6,514 bases of DNA from Alphaproteobacteria bacterium. Its GTDB lineage: Bacteria; Pseudomonadota; Alphaproteobacteria; UBA6615. The stretch is from assembly GCA_030831135.1 (NCBI GenBank), contig JAURLR010000378.1, positions 1-6,514 of the forward strand, read 5' to 3'. Made by a program: the position numbers and the translations under genes. Shown piece by piece: positions 6,216 through 6,514 of this stretch. The number at the start of each line of letters is the position of its first letter. Position 1 is the first letter of the stretch. Below the pieces are notes generated by a model. The model worked only from the letters and a program-made list of their open reading frames with translations. It was not told the DNA's origin and made no database searches.

Positions 6216-6514
6216 TCAGCCGCGTTGGGGAACGAGAACCTGTGCTTCGCCGGAGATCACGACCTTGTCGCCAACGGTGCAGACCGTATCGAGGATCGCC
6301 CGGTTCTTGCCGGGGATCAGTTCGGTCACCGTCGCACGTGCCGTGACGGTATCACCCGGGCGCACCGGCGCCTTGAATTTCAGGGTCTGACTGACATAGA
6401 CGCAGCCCGGTCCCGGCAGGCGGGTGCCCACAACCGTGGAAATGAAGCTCGAACACAGCATGCCGTGGGCGATTGTCCCCGCAAACATGGTCTGCCCGGC
6501 ATATTCCTCATTCA
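6216..6514 (-). CDS. MaoC-like (R)-specific enoyl-CoA hydratase, N-terminus beyond right edge
   Basis: The last 98 codons of a hot-dog-fold hydratase are visible, ending in VLVPQRG and a TGA at 6216. The frame is open to the right edge, so the Met at 6488 is internal (it sits in EEYAGQTMFAG). The order matches PhaJ/MaoC proteins: EEYA, then AGTIAHGML, then GTRLPGPGCVYVSQTLKFKAPVR in outline, then PGDTVTARATV and a final VISGEAQVLVP. Such proteins have about 135 to 150 residues, so roughly 40 or more are missing, including the catalytic D-x4-H motif, which cannot be checked. The family hydrates trans-2-enoyl-CoA to (R)-3-hydroxyacyl-CoA or dehydrates related thioesters; the substrate here is unknown. 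It is co-directional with ribF, 76 bases upstream of the chosen ribF start. I see no biochemical link to flavin synthesis, so the pairing may only be conserved gene order. Confidence 0.88.
   Translation of the reverse strand, partial: NEEYAGQTMFAGTIAHGMLCSSFISTVVGTRLPGPGCVYVSQTLKFKAPVRPGDTVTARATVTELIPGKNRAILDTVCTVGDKVVISGEAQVLVPQRG

Noticed and set aside
1..6514. Mobile elements, CRISPR arrays, tRNA or rRNA genes, defence or biosynthetic systems
   Set aside because: No direct-repeat arrays, transposase or integrase motifs, or RNA gene signatures were seen. The genes are contiguous, co-directional and of one compositional style.

Overview
The window is a block of conserved housekeeping genes from what looks like an alphaproteobacterium. 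The evidence is GC-rich coding with the matching codon bias, an alphaproteobacterial BamF-type (DUF3035) lipoprotein, and the order MaoC hydratase - ribF - ileS - lspA - bamF - M16 peptidase, which I recognise from that class. I cannot place it more finely. A Caulobacterales/Maricaulales-like or rhizobial-type genome would fit.

All six genes lie on the minus strand and are read from right to left. They are: a MaoC-like (R)-hydratase cut by the right edge (6216-6514); ribF, bifunctional riboflavin kinase/FAD synthetase (5162-6139); ileS, isoleucyl-tRNA synthetase (2248-5088); lspA, lipoprotein signal peptidase (1766-2233); a DUF3035/BamF lipoprotein (1056-1718); and a secreted M16 zinc peptidase cut by the left edge (1-924). 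Spacers are short (76, 73, 14 and 47 bases) except for 131 bases before the M16 gene. The first five genes therefore look like one transcription unit, and the M16 gene may be partly independent. No promoter for the block is visible, so it probably lies beyond position 6514. No stretch over 300 bases lacks a gene.

The functional links are modest. RibF makes FMN and FAD, and IleRS charges tRNA-Ile. LspA matures lipoproteins, and the next gene encodes one (lipobox LSAC, Cys34). That lipoprotein is a predicted part of the outer-membrane beta-barrel assembly machine, and it is followed by an exported M16 protease. The lspA-bamF-M16 end therefore reads as a small envelope-biogenesis module attached to a cofactor/translation module.

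I found no mobile element, CRISPR array, RNA gene, defence system or new gene family. The non-coding signals most worth a second look are a perfect DnaA box (TTATCCACA, 951-959) just upstream of the M16 gene, and an 8-bp GC hairpin whose loop holds the ileS stop codon and whose 3' arm covers the likely lspA ribosome-binding site. GC-rich inverted repeats of 8 bp also occur at the maoC-ribF and ribF-ileS junctions.
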